Assembly (NCBI RefSeq): GCF_000723405.1
Contig: NZ_CCAE010000011.1
Coordinates: 45,501-109,500, forward strand
Origin: Hydrogenophaga intermedia
GTDB lineage: Bacteria; Pseudomonadota; Gammaproteobacteria; Burkholderiales; Burkholderiaceae_C
Direction: 5' to 3'
Length of the DNA: 64,000 bases
Positions 21,269 through 30,530 of the stretch are shown here, one piece after another. The notes beneath the pieces are model-generated. The model had not been told where the DNA came from. It did no database searches and saw only the letters and a list, made by a program, of their open reading frames with translations. Positions within the stretch are counted from its first letter, which is position 1; each line of letters starts with the position of its first letter. The position numbers and the translations under genes are program-made.

Positions 21269-22132
21269 ATGCACCTCGACAAACTGCTCAAGCAACCCCA
21301 GGCCCTGCCGTCCGTTCCCAAGGTCGTGCGGCGCCTGATCGACACCTTCGAGCAAGCCGAGGTGGACCCCATGCTGGTGGCCTCGCTGATCGAGGAGGAC
21401 CCGGTCCTCACGGCCAAGCTGCTCAAGACCGCCAACTCGGCCTTCTTTGGCCTGTCGCGCAACGTCACGAACGCGCGCGAGGCGATGAACATCCTGGGCC
21501 TGATCAAGGTGCGCGCCCTGGTGGTGGCCAGCGCCCTGGGCGAAGGCTTTCACACGGTGGGTGGCGTCAACCTCAACCAGTTCTGGCGCTACAGCCTGAA
21601 CACGGCCAACCTGTCGCGCTACATCGCGCTGCCCATCCGCATCGACGAGAACACCGCCTTTACTGCCGGCCTGATCCACGCCATCGGCGAGCTGGTGATG
21701 CACGTGGGCATGCCCGAGGCCATGATCGAACTCGATCGCAACGTGCCCATGCTCGACCTCAAGCGCGCCAAGGCCGAGCGCAGCCTGTTCGGCTACAGCT
21801 ACGCCGAGGTGGGCGCAGCGCTGGCGCGCGAGTGGAAGTTCCCGCGTCGCATGATCAACGCCATCGAGCACCAGTCGGCGCCCTTCGACAACGACGTGTA
21901 CGAACCCATCGCGGGCGTCATCCACGTCGGCTCCTGGCGCGCCCGCGCCGAGGAGGCGGACCTGCGCGGCGAGCTGCTGATCAACACCTACCCGGACCCG
22001 GTGGGCGTGGTGCTGGGCATCGACCCGGACACCGTGGTGGCCGAGCGGATCCCGTCGATCTCGCGGCACCCGGTGGAAGCGGACGAGCCGCAGGTCGAGT
22101 CGTTCAAGGATTCCGTGCCCCACGGAACTTGA
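21269..22132 (+). CDS. HDOD domain protein (second of a tandem pair)
   Basis: 287 aa from ATG 21269, with AAGAGGA about 6 nt upstream deciding the start. Same layout as the upstream paralogue: LPSVPKVVRRLIDTF, IEEDPVLTAKLLKTANSAFF, FTAGLIHAIGELVMH, and SYAEVGAALAREWKFP. Regulatory rather than catalytic by family. About 100 nt separates the paralogues, so each may have its own promoter. Confidence 0.88.
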   Translation: MHLDKLLKQPQALPSVPKVVRRLIDTFEQAEVDPMLVASLIEEDPVLTAKLLKTANSAFFGLSRNVTNAREAMNILGLIKVRALVVASALGEGFHTVGGVNLNQFWRYSLNTANLSRYIALPIRIDENTAFTAGLIHAIGELVMHVGMPEAMIELDRNVPMLDLKRAKAERSLFGYSYAEVGAALAREWKFPRRMINAIEHQSAPFDNDVYEPIAGVIHVGSWRARAEEADLRGELLINTYPDPVGVVLGIDPDTVVAERIPSISRHPVEADEPQVESFKDSVPHGT

Positions 22133-22167
22133 GCCTACCCGACGGCGCTCGGTGACAATCCGGGCCC

Positions 22168-23265
22168 ATGCGAGCGCTGCGACTGTATGCCGGCCCTTCG
22201 GCCCTGGCCCACCTGACCGAACGGGGTCTGCGTCCCTCGGACGTCGGTGTCGTTCCGGCGGCGGCGGGTGGCCCCAAGGGCTTGATCCTCGGCCCCATCG
22301 ACCGCCTGCTGTTCGGCCACTGGCTGGCCGACGCACCACAAACCATCCACCTGGTGGGCTCTTCCATCGGCGCCTGGCGCATGGCCACGGCCTGCCTGCC
22401 CGACGCGCGGGGCAGCTTCGAGCGGCTCGAGCACGACTACATCCACCAGCACTTCGAGCTGCCGGCCGGGCAGCGGCGGCCCACGCCTCAGCAACTGAGC
22501 GAGCAGTTCTCGCTCAATCTGCGCACGTTCTACGGCGGGCGCGTGGAGCCGGTGCTGCAGCACCCGCGCTGGCGGTTGCACGTCGTCACCGCGCGCGGGC
22601 GCCGCCTGCTGGCCAGCGACGGCCGCTGGCGCACGCCGCTGGGCTACCTGGGCGCGTTCGCGGCCAACGCGGTTCACCGTCCGGCGCTGGGCGGCTGGCT
22701 GGAGCGCGTGGTGTTCTCCGGGCCAGACGCCACGGCCGGCACCACCAGCGCCTTGCCCTTCGCCACGCACGACCTGCGCACGCGCCAGATTCCCATGGGG
22801 CCGCACAACTTCATGCAGGCCCTGCAGGCCAGTTGCTCCATTCCGTTCATGCTGCGTCCGGTGGTGGACATCCCGGGCGCGCCGCACGGCCCGTACTGGG
22901 ACGGCGGCATCACCGACTACCACCTGCACCTGCACTACCGGCATGAGGCCTCGGCGCCGATCGTGCTGTATCCGCATTTTCAGAAAGCGGTGGTACCGGG
23001 CTGGCTCGACAAGGCCTGGAAGCGCCGCCACCGCAGCAGCACCGCGCTGGACCACATGCTGGTGGTGGCGCCCGACCCCGATTGGGTGAGAAAGACCCTG
23101 CCCGACGGCAAGCTGCCCGACCGCAACGACTTCGTGCGCTACGGCCAGGATCTGGCGGCGCGGGTGAAGGCCTGGGGTGAGGCGGTGACGGCGGCCCGGC
23201 AACTGGGCGATGAGCTGGGGGAGTGGCTGGCGAAGCCGGACGTCGGGCGGGTGGAGCCGCTCTGA
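22168..23265 (+). CDS. Patatin-like phospholipase family protein
   Basis: 365 aa. The nucleophile elbow GSSIGAW (GxSxG) is near residue 60 after the oxyanion loop AAAGGPKGL; the dyad Asp is in YWDGGITDYH near residue 250. Patatin enzymes are Ser-Asp acyl hydrolases of lipids. No signal peptide is visible. It ends about 40 nt before trhO. Confidence 0.82.
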   Translation: MRALRLYAGPSALAHLTERGLRPSDVGVVPAAAGGPKGLILGPIDRLLFGHWLADAPQTIHLVGSSIGAWRMATACLPDARGSFERLEHDYIHQHFELPAGQRRPTPQQLSEQFSLNLRTFYGGRVEPVLQHPRWRLHVVTARGRRLLASDGRWRTPLGYLGAFAANAVHRPALGGWLERVVFSGPDATAGTTSALPFATHDLRTRQIPMGPHNFMQALQASCSIPFMLRPVVDIPGAPHGPYWDGGITDYHLHLHYRHEASAPIVLYPHFQKAVVPGWLDKAWKRRHRSSTALDHMLVVAPDPDWVRKTLPDGKLPDRNDFVRYGQDLAARVKAWGEAVTAARQLGDELGEWLAKPDVGRVEPL

Positions 23266-23306
23266 GCGCTTGCGAGGCCAGACAGAGCGCGCGGGATAAT
23301 CCCCCG

Positions 23307-24362
23307 GTGACCGCGCCCTACCTCACCGCCGCTCTCTACAAGTTCGTCGACCTGCACGACCACGCCGACTGGCGCGAGCCGCTCATCGAGCGGTGCCGCG
23401 AACACCAGGTCAAGGGCACCTTGCTGCTGGCGCCCGAGGGCATCAATGGCACCATCGCCGGCCCCGAGGCGGGCGTGCAGGCCGTGCTGGCCTGGCTGCG
23501 GCGCGATGCGCGACTGGCCGACCTGGAGCACAAGGCCTCGTGGTCCGACCGCCCGCCGTTCCACCGCCTCAAGGTGCGGCTCAAGCGCGAGATCGTCACC
23601 CTGCGCGTGCCCGGCCTGCGGCCGCAGGAGCACGCGGGCCACTACGTGAAGCCCGAGGACTGGAACGCGCTGATCGCGCAGCCGGACGTGCTGCTCATCG
23701 ACACCCGCAACGACTACGAAGTGAAGATCGGCAGCTTCGACGGCGCGATCAATCCAGGCATCGGCGCCTTCACCGATCTGCCCGGCTGGTTGGCGCGCCA
23801 GCCAGCCTTGCAAGGCGCCACCAAACCGCGCGTGGCCATGTTCTGCACGGGTGGCATCCGCTGCGAGAAGTCCACGGCCTTGCTGCGCATGCAGGGCTTC
23901 GAGGAGGTCTACCACCTCGAAGGCGGCATCCTGAAGTACCTGGAGCAAGTGCCCGAAAGCGAGAGCCGCTGGCAAGGCGAGTGCTTCGTGTTCGACGAGC
24001 GTGTGAGCGTGGGCCACGGCCTGCGCCCGGGCGCGCACGCGCTGTGCCGTTCGTGCCGCTGGCCGCTCAGCCAGGCCGATCGCGCCTCTCCGCTGTTCCA
24101 GGAAGGCGTGAGCTGCCCCCACTGCCATGCCCAGCGCGACGACGGCGACCGCGAGCGTCTGGCCGAGCGCCAGCGGCAGGTGGTGCTGGCGCGCGAACGG
24201 GGCGTTGCGCACATCGGCGCCGACGCCATGCCCCCGGCCAACTCGGCCACATTGGCCACATCGGAGGGTGGCGAGCGGGCCGGCCAAGGCAAGCCAGACG
24301 CCACGCAGGCTCAGGGCGCCCAGAGCCAGCCGAGGTCCGCCTCGGGTTCGGCCACGCGGTAG
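23307..24362 (+). CDS. trhO: tRNA uridine hydroxylase (rhodanese-like)
   Basis: 351 aa from GTG 23307. It has an N-terminal acylphosphatase-like region (GTLLLAPEGINGTIAG), a rhodanese domain with LIDTRNDYEVKIGSF and active-site CTGGIRCEKS, and a C-terminal region with four cysteines (CRSC...CPHC). The TrhO/YceA family makes 5-hydroxyuridine at tRNA position 34. Its last 52 nt overlap the convergent regulator gene, giving it a non-conserved tail. Confidence 0.93.
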   Translation: MTAPYLTAALYKFVDLHDHADWREPLIERCREHQVKGTLLLAPEGINGTIAGPEAGVQAVLAWLRRDARLADLEHKASWSDRPPFHRLKVRLKREIVTLRVPGLRPQEHAGHYVKPEDWNALIAQPDVLLIDTRNDYEVKIGSFDGAINPGIGAFTDLPGWLARQPALQGATKPRVAMFCTGGIRCEKSTALLRMQGFEEVYHLEGGILKYLEQVPESESRWQGECFVFDERVSVGHGLRPGAHALCRSCRWPLSQADRASPLFQEGVSCPHCHAQRDDGDRERLAERQRQVVLARERGVAHIGADAMPPANSATLATSEGGERAGQGKPDATQAQGAQSQPRSASGSATR

Positions 24363-26545
24363 GGCTCGGGCGACGACGCCGAGAGTACGCCGTACGGGCG
24401 CCGATGCAACTGGCTCAGTCGCTGGCCGTTGGATGAGCGCTGCAGCCAGGCGCCGGCCTGAGACAGTGCCTGATCGAGTGCCTGCGCGCTGGGCGGGCGG
24501 CGCCACAGCATGGCGGTGGCCGCCGCCATCGCCAGTTGGCGTTTGACGCTCGAGGATGGCGCGGTCTGCCAGGCGCGCAGCATGAACTGGGTGGCCTGCG
24601 GCATGTCGCGATCGAGCAGTGCGAGGGTGGCGTCGGCGGCCAGGGCAATGGCCGCGATGCTGCGGTTGTGCTGCCGCGTGTGGCCGCTGATGGTGTCGCG
24701 CAGTGCCGACAGCGCGGTGCGCGATCGCGTTTGCCAGGCCGTGTCGATGGCGAACAGCCAGGCCTCGTCGCGAAACCACAGGCTGCAGTGCGACAGCACA
24801 GGCAGGGCTTTTTCCACCAGCCCCCAGGCCATTTGGGGCTGCGCGTTCAGCCGCAGACGGCGCGCCTGAAGCCAGTCGTTCACGGCACGCCAGCGGGGCA
24901 GGCCGGCGATGGCCAGGTGGTCCAGGCCCTGCAGGCAGGCGTCGAGCCGGATGCGGTCATCCAGACGGGCGGCCAGGTCGCCCAGCGCGAGCCGGCTGAG
25001 CAGGCGCGGGGTGAGCCACGGCGAGCGCTCGGCGAGGTCATGGGCGCGTGTCCATTCGTTCAGGGCGGTGTCCAGGTCGCCATCGGCGTGACGCATCTGA
25101 CCCGACAGGGCGTGCAGCAGGGCCTGCAGGCCCTCGCAGCCCGGTGCGACGTTGCTGCCCGCGTCGCTGGTGCGGTGAAACGCCAGCCCGCTCGGTGCGT
25201 CCCGTGCGATCTGGCGGTGCAGGTTGGCCAACCGGTGCCAGCGGCGAATTCCGGCGGAGCCATCGACGATCGGCGCGTCGCGCAGATGGCGCCACCAGAC
25301 CGGCGCCGCCCAGTCGGCGCCCACGGCAACCATCAGGTGTTCGGCGATGGCACCGGCGCGCACCGCCAGAGAGGTGGTGGTGGCGTGGTCGAAGTGGGTG
25401 AGCGCGCGGTCCACAAGGTGGGCTACGCGACGTGGATCACCAGCGGTCCATTCGTAGACAGCCAGGCACAGGTCGGACCAGCCTTCGAGGCGGCTGGCGT
25501 CCACCCGGGAGGCACGCCGTCGAAGTTCGTTCGACTCCTGGGGCGTGCGCGGGTCGCCTCGCCAGGCGCCTTCCATGAGGATGTCGGCCTCGGCGTCCAG
25601 GCTGCGCTCGACCAGGGAGCGGCACCACAGGGCGGGCAGGTGCTGGCTGCACGACGCCATTTGCGGTGGCGGGTGGCCGACCAGGGCCGCCAGGCGTTCC
25701 CAACGGCGTTCCACTTCGCCGGGGGACGTGGACAGCAGGATCTGGCGCAGACGCAGCGCCAGGGCGGTCGAACCTGCGGCCCGCCACGCCGCTTCGAATG
25801 GCGAGCCGGCGCTGGCGGTGACGCGGGTGCGCCAGTCGGGTGCAGCGAGATCGACCTCCAGCACGAAGACCGGCGGACCATCGCCTCCGTCGGACTCCGT
25901 GTCCGCCAGACGCAGCAACCCGCTGGCCTGCACCGTGTCGTCGTGCAGGTTCGTCGCACGTTCCGTGTCGATGGGCTGCACGCCGTGCGCCTGCAGCGAG
26001 AGGACGCTGAAGCCGGCGAGGGCGCCGGGGAGCCACGGCGGCAGGTCGAGTCCGTGGGCGAGACGGGGCGCCAGCCAAAGCACCGCGAGCAGCGCCGGGC
26101 CACGACCGTTGAGCCCCGGGGCCACACGGCGGTGGCGCACTTCACCCACCACGCGGTAGCCCACGCGGTGCACGGTCTGAACGGGGCAATCGAAGCCGGG
26201 GACGTCGCTCAGCGACTTGCGCACCTTGAGTACGGCCTGGGCGATGACCGAGTCCGTCACGCAGCGGCGCTGCCACACCTGCTCCAGCAGTTCTTCCTTG
26301 CTGACGACCCGACCGTGGTGCTTGAGCAGGTAGTGCAACAGGTCGAAAGCCCGCCGCTCCATCGGGCGCAGCACGCCGTCGCACATGAGTTCGCGGTGGT
26401 CCGAGCGCAGCACGAAGGGGCCGAACGTGAATTCGTCTCCGCCGGCCGGTGCCTGTCCGGCGGGCGGGATGGCAGCAACGACCGGGGCCTTCGCGGGCAA
26501 TTCGGGGGCGGCTTTGACACGCCCCGCTGCGCTGTGCTTTCGCAT
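24311..26545 (-). CDS. Large winged-helix (OmpR/CadC-type) regulator
   Basis: 744 aa. An OmpR-type winged helix spans about residues 38-135 (RAFDLLHYLLKHHGRVVSKEELLEQVW, VHRVGYRVVG). A short hydrophobic stretch near 150-185 (PALLAVLWLAPRLAHG) might be one membrane segment, as in CadC-like regulators. The remaining 550 residues are Ala/Trp/Arg-rich, helical and TPR-like, with no recognised catalytic motif. It is convergent with trhO, overlapping it by 52 nt. Target genes are unknown; the Fe-ADH gene lies upstream on the same strand. Confidence 0.72.
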   Translation of the reverse strand: MRKHSAAGRVKAAPELPAKAPVVAAIPPAGQAPAGGDEFTFGPFVLRSDHRELMCDGVLRPMERRAFDLLHYLLKHHGRVVSKEELLEQVWQRRCVTDSVIAQAVLKVRKSLSDVPGFDCPVQTVHRVGYRVVGEVRHRRVAPGLNGRGPALLAVLWLAPRLAHGLDLPPWLPGALAGFSVLSLQAHGVQPIDTERATNLHDDTVQASGLLRLADTESDGGDGPPVFVLEVDLAAPDWRTRVTASAGSPFEAAWRAAGSTALALRLRQILLSTSPGEVERRWERLAALVGHPPPQMASCSQHLPALWCRSLVERSLDAEADILMEGAWRGDPRTPQESNELRRRASRVDASRLEGWSDLCLAVYEWTAGDPRRVAHLVDRALTHFDHATTTSLAVRAGAIAEHLMVAVGADWAAPVWWRHLRDAPIVDGSAGIRRWHRLANLHRQIARDAPSGLAFHRTSDAGSNVAPGCEGLQALLHALSGQMRHADGDLDTALNEWTRAHDLAERSPWLTPRLLSRLALGDLAARLDDRIRLDACLQGLDHLAIAGLPRWRAVNDWLQARRLRLNAQPQMAWGLVEKALPVLSHCSLWFRDEAWLFAIDTAWQTRSRTALSALRDTISGHTRQHNRSIAAIALAADATLALLDRDMPQATQFMLRAWQTAPSSSVKRQLAMAAATAMLWRRPPSAQALDQALSQAGAWLQRSSNGQRLSQLHRRPYGVLSASSPEPYRVAEPEADLGWLWAP

Positions 26546-26636
26546 GACGGCTCTTCCTCACCTGAAAAGGCGATTACAGCACTGCGAAAGTCATCAATTT
26601 TTCGTGAACATAAATACAAAAGAACTACAAAAGTTC

Positions 26637-27779
26637 TCAAGCCATCATGGAGGCCTCCAGCATCGCCTCGTAGTCCTGCGGCGAGGCGAGGCGGGGGTTG
26701 GTCTTGTGGCAGTGGTCGGCCAGCGCGCCGTCAATGATTCGATCGAAGAGGGCGCGGTCCACGCCCATGGCCGCCAGGCCTTTGGGCAGGCCCAGACGGG
26801 CGCTCATCTCGGCCACGGCGGCCGGCACCTCCTGACCGGCGTTCAGCCCCATGGCCTGGGCCATCCGGTCGAGGCGTTGCTCGCGCTGCATGCTGTCGGC
26901 CTCGGCGTTGAAGCGGATGACGGCCGGCAGGAACACGGCGTTGAGCGTGCCGTGGTGCAGGCGCGGGTTGAGCCCGCCCAGGCTGTGGCTGAGGCTGTGC
27001 ACGCATCCCAGGCCTTTCTGGAAGGCCATGGCGCCCTGCATGCTGGCGCTCATCATGTTCAGGCGGGCCTCGCGGTCGCTGCCGTCGCGCGTGGCGCGCT
27101 CGATGTGGAACCAGCCGCGGCGCAGGCCGTCGAGCGCGATGCCATCCGCTGGCGGATTGAAGGCCGCACTCATGAAGGTTTCCATGCAGTGGGCGATGGC
27201 GTCCATGCCGGTGGCGGCGGTGAGCAGCGGTGGCAGGCCCAGGGTGAGCTCGGGGTCGAGCAGGGCGGTGCGCGGCACCAGGTGCCAGCTGTGAAAGCCC
27301 AGCTTGCGGCCGTCGTCGACGATGAGGATGGCGCCGCGCGCGACCTCGCTGCCGGTGCCGGCGGTGGTGGGCACGGCGATCAGGGGCGGCACGGCGGCGG
27401 TGATTTTCGGCGAGCCGCCTTCAATGGTGGCGTAGGTCTTGAGCGGGCCTTCGTGCGCGGCGGCGATGGCCACGCCCTTGGCGCAGTCGATGGCGCTGCC
27501 ACCGCCCAGCGCGATCAGGCCGTCGCAGCGTTCCTGGCGGTAGATCTCGACGGCCGCGCGCACGGCGGCCTCGGTGGGGTTGGAGGGGGTCTGGTCGAAC
27601 ACGGCGGCGGGCGTGCCCTGAAGGGCCGCTTGCAGCTTGTCGAGCAGGCCCGCGTTGCGCACCCCGGCGTCGGTCACGATCAGCGGGTGGCGCATGCCGA
27701 TGCGCTCGCACTCGGCGGGCAACTGCGACAAGGCCCCGTAGTCGATGAGGATGTTTGTCACGTAAAGGATCTGGGCCAT
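26637..27779 (-). CDS. Iron-containing alcohol dehydrogenase
   Basis: 380 aa, typical of group III Fe-ADHs. GGGSAIDCAKG is the dinucleotide loop, TTAGTGSEV follows, and metal ligands lie in AIAHCMETF, CVHSLSHSLGG and HHGTLNAVF. It oxidises alcohols or reduces aldehydes with NAD(P). The gene stands alone, divergent from the esterase at 27864, with a gap of about 85 nt that must hold both promoters. Confidence 0.92.
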   Translation of the reverse strand: MAQILYVTNILIDYGALSQLPAECERIGMRHPLIVTDAGVRNAGLLDKLQAALQGTPAAVFDQTPSNPTEAAVRAAVEIYRQERCDGLIALGGGSAIDCAKGVAIAAAHEGPLKTYATIEGGSPKITAAVPPLIAVPTTAGTGSEVARGAILIVDDGRKLGFHSWHLVPRTALLDPELTLGLPPLLTAATGMDAIAHCMETFMSAAFNPPADGIALDGLRRGWFHIERATRDGSDREARLNMMSASMQGAMAFQKGLGCVHSLSHSLGGLNPRLHHGTLNAVFLPAVIRFNAEADSMQREQRLDRMAQAMGLNAGQEVPAAVAEMSARLGLPKGLAAMGVDRALFDRIIDGALADHCHKTNPRLASPQDYEAMLEASMMA

Positions 27780-27863
27780 GTCGGTCTCCGGTTATGGTTC
27801 GGGGCAGCGAAAACTATACGGACGCGCCGCGTTTGCGCGGTCGCCGAGCCGACAAGCCCACCC

Positions 27864-28850
27864 ATGTCCCACCACCCCGATCCGCGCGCGCGGCTGACGC
27901 CGGCGATGCGCGGCGTGATCGACCGCATCGCGCGCGCCGGCCACCCCCCGTTCCATGCGCTCACCCCCGAGCAGGCGCGCCAGGCCTATGCGGCCGGTGC
28001 GGGCGTGCTGGAAGTGTCGCCCCCTGCGATGGCCCGCACGCAGGACCTGCGCATTCGCACGCGCGATGGCGCCGAACTGCCCGCGCGCCTGTACCTGCCG
28101 ATCGAGGCGGACGGCCTGCCGGTGCTGCTCTACTTCCACGGCGGCGGTTTCACCATCGGCAGCATCGCCACGCACGAGCCGCTGTGCCGAACGCTGGCGC
28201 GCCTGGCGGGCTGCGCGGTGCTGTCGGTGGACTACCGGCTGGCGCCCGAGCGCAAGTTCCCCGGCGCGGTGCACGACGCCTGGGACAGCCTGGCCTGGCT
28301 GCGCGCCGAAGCCAGCGCCCTCGGCCTGGACGCCGCGCGCATTGCCGTGGGTGGCGACAGCGCGGGTGGCACGCTGGCCATCGCGACCGCGCTGCAGGCG
28401 CGCGACGCGGGCTGGCCGCTGGCGCTGCAACTGCTGTTCTACCCGGGTTGCGCGGGCCACCAGGACACGCCCTCGCACCGCACCTACGCGCACGGTTTCA
28501 TCCTGGACGAGCCGAGCATCAGCTACTTCTTCGGCCACTACTTGCGCAGCCCGGCAGACCGCGACGACTGGCGCTTTGCGCCACTGGACGGGCGCGACGA
28601 GCAGGGTGAACTGAAAGACCTGGACGGCGCGGCCCCGGTGTGGATGGGTTTGGCCGAGTGCGACCCGCTGGTGGACGAGGGCGTGGCCTTCGGCGACCGC
28701 TTGCGCCTGGCGGGCGTGCCGGTGGATCTGGAAATCTACGCCGGCGTGGTGCACAACTTCGTGCAGTTCGGCCGCGCCATACCCGAGGCGCGCACCGCGC
28801 ACCAGCACGCCGCGAAGGCCTTGAAGAACGCTTTTGGAGGAGATGACTGA
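27864..28850 (+). CDS. HSL-type alpha/beta hydrolase (esterase/lipase)
   Basis: 328 aa from ATG 27864; the reading frame is open much further upstream but that part is antisense to the Fe-ADH gene. The oxyanion motif is YFHGGGFTIG, the nucleophile elbow GGDSAGG, the Asp is in GLAECDPLVDEG and the His in VVHNFVQFG, all of the hormone-sensitive-lipase family. It ends 1 nt before the thioesterase-GNAT gene, so the two are likely cotranscribed. Confidence 0.9.
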   Translation: MSHHPDPRARLTPAMRGVIDRIARAGHPPFHALTPEQARQAYAAGAGVLEVSPPAMARTQDLRIRTRDGAELPARLYLPIEADGLPVLLYFHGGGFTIGSIATHEPLCRTLARLAGCAVLSVDYRLAPERKFPGAVHDAWDSLAWLRAEASALGLDAARIAVGGDSAGGTLAIATALQARDAGWPLALQLLFYPGCAGHQDTPSHRTYAHGFILDEPSISYFFGHYLRSPADRDDWRFAPLDGRDEQGELKDLDGAAPVWMGLAECDPLVDEGVAFGDRLRLAGVPVDLEIYAGVVHNFVQFGRAIPEARTAHQHAAKALKNAFGGDD

Positions 28851-28851
28851 C

Positions 28852-29721
28852 ATGACCACCCGACTGACCCGCGACGACTTCCGCTTCTTCCACCGCCTGC
28901 GCGTGCGCTGGGCCGAGGTGGACATGCAGAAGATCGTGTTCAACGCGCACTACCTGATGTACTTCGACACCGCCATCAGCGACTACTGGCGCGCGCTGGC
29001 GTTGCCGTACGAGGAGTCCATGCACTCGCTGGACGGCGACCTGTACGTGGTGAAGGCCACGGTGGAGTACCACGCCTCGGCCCGCGCCGACGAGCAGATC
29101 GACGTGGCGATGAAGTGCAGCCGCGTGGGCACCAGCTCCATGGCCTTCACGGGCGCCATCTTCCGGGGCGACGAGCACCTGATCACCGGCGAGATCGTCT
29201 ACGTGTTCGCCGACCCGGCGACGCAGCGCTCGCGCCCCGTGCCGCAGGCGCTGCGCGACATCCTGCTGGGCCACGAGGCGGGCGAGGACATGTTGGACCT
29301 GCGCGTGGGCGGCTGGGACGAGTTGGGCGAGGGCGCCCGGCAACTGCGCGCCGAGGTTTTCGTGCAGGAGCAGGGCATTCCGCTGGAACTGGAGATGGAC
29401 GAGGCCGACGCGACGGCGGTGCACGCGGTAGCGCGCAACCGCCTGGGCCGCGTGGTGGCCACGGGCCGGCTGCTGCGCGGCGAGCCCGGCGTGGGCAAGA
29501 TCGGCCGCATGGCGGTGCACCGCGTGTTGCGGGGCGGCAGCCTGGGCCGGCGGGTGCTGTTCGCGCTGATGGACGCGGCCCGCGCGCGCGGCGACCGCGA
29601 GGTGGTGCTGAACGCGCAGCGCAGCGCGGTGGGCTTCTACGCCCGCCTGGGGTTTGCCACGCGCGGAGAGCCGTACGAGGAGGCCGGCATCCCGCACCAG
29701 ACCATGGTCAAGGCACTCTGA
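28852..29721 (+). CDS. YbgC-type thioesterase fused to a GNAT domain
   Basis: 289 aa. Residues 1-140 are a 4HBT hotdog thioesterase (RWAEVDMQKIVFNAHYLMYFD, the Y/V-F-N-A-H region with active-site Asp). Residues about 145-289 are an ElaA-like acetyltransferase (AEVFVQEQGIPLELEMDEAD, GRMAVHRVLRGGSLGRRV, NAQRSAVGFYARLGF). Both domains look complete. Starting at ATG 28852 places it 1 nt after the esterase stop. The last 14 nt overlap the convergent NRDE gene. Confidence 0.87.
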   Translation: MTTRLTRDDFRFFHRLRVRWAEVDMQKIVFNAHYLMYFDTAISDYWRALALPYEESMHSLDGDLYVVKATVEYHASARADEQIDVAMKCSRVGTSSMAFTGAIFRGDEHLITGEIVYVFADPATQRSRPVPQALRDILLGHEAGEDMLDLRVGGWDELGEGARQLRAEVFVQEQGIPLELEMDEADATAVHAVARNRLGRVVATGRLLRGEPGVGKIGRMAVHRVLRGGSLGRRVLFALMDAARARGDREVVLNAQRSAVGFYARLGFATRGEPYEEAGIPHQTMVKAL

Positions 29722-30529
29722 TCCGCTCTTGCCGGTGCGCGTGCGCGGACAGCGCGGGCGTGCCAGCGGCACCGTCGTGCGTCCACTCGTCGATGCGCAG
29801 CTCGCCGTCGGCGCCCAGGCGCAGCAGGGTGGAGCTGCGCGTGCCGTAGGCGTGGTCGGGCCAGCGCACGAAGGGGCTGGAGAGCACGCGCTCCACCTCG
29901 TCGGGCACGCCGGTGCGCGGCAGGTCGGCGTCGGCCGCGAGCGTGGTGTCGATGAGCGCGCCGGTGAGCGATGCGGGCTGTTCGTCACTGCTTTTCAGCG
30001 CATCGCCCAGGGCTTGGGCGAGCCGGCGCGCCTTGGGCCAGGGCGTGTTCAGGGTGGCGTTGGACAGGGTGTGCACGCCGGGCGCAATGGCCCGCCAGTG
30101 CCGCTCGGGCGCCTGCTCGGCGTGCGGCGCGTCGGGGCGGCGGTTGCCGATCCAGGCCCATTCGCCCCGGCGCAGGTCGCCCACCACCAGGTTGAAGCCG
30201 GCGTAGGCGGCGGGATCCAGGGTGTCGACGAAGCCGGTGCTGTCGGTGTCGCTCTGCAGCCAGCGCGAGACCAGTTCGCCCCGGCTGCGGCCACGGTGCT
30301 CGGCGCCGGGCTGGCGCACATTGGTGAGCCAGGCGATGCGCCCGGTCGGGCCCAGGCCCAGCCAGGTGCCGCCGTCGCGCAGGTCACGCCCGCCGATGAC
30401 GGGGGTGCCGTCGTCCAGCGCCCAGCGGTGCAGCGCGGCCGTGGGGCGGGCCCAGTACTCGTCGCGGTTGGCGGCCACCAGCAGGGGCACGCCGGGCGCG
30501 GCGTCGATCGCGAAGGCGATCAGGCACAT
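29708..30529 (-). CDS. NRDE (TANGO2-like) family protein
   Basis: 273 aa. It begins MCLIAFAID with the signature AANRDEYWARPT (NRDE), then GGRDLRDGGTWLGLGPTGRIAWLTN. The family is TANGO2-like; the N-terminal Cys2 suggests an Ntn-hydrolase style nucleophile, but the function is not settled. The start is immediately next to the end of the folate-binding ygfZ-like gene on the same strand. Confidence 0.85.
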   Translation of the reverse strand: MCLIAFAIDAAPGVPLLVAANRDEYWARPTAALHRWALDDGTPVIGGRDLRDGGTWLGLGPTGRIAWLTNVRQPGAEHRGRSRGELVSRWLQSDTDSTGFVDTLDPAAYAGFNLVVGDLRRGEWAWIGNRRPDAPHAEQAPERHWRAIAPGVHTLSNATLNTPWPKARRLAQALGDALKSSDEQPASLTGALIDTTLAADADLPRTGVPDEVERVLSSPFVRWPDHAYGTRSSTLLRLGADGELRIDEWTHDGAAGTPALSAHAHRQERIRVP

Positions 30530-30530
30530 C

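Noticed and set aside
26385..27863. Upstream extension of the esterase reading frame
   Set aside because: It is antisense to the Fe-ADH and regulator genes, and the conserved esterase begins at 27864.
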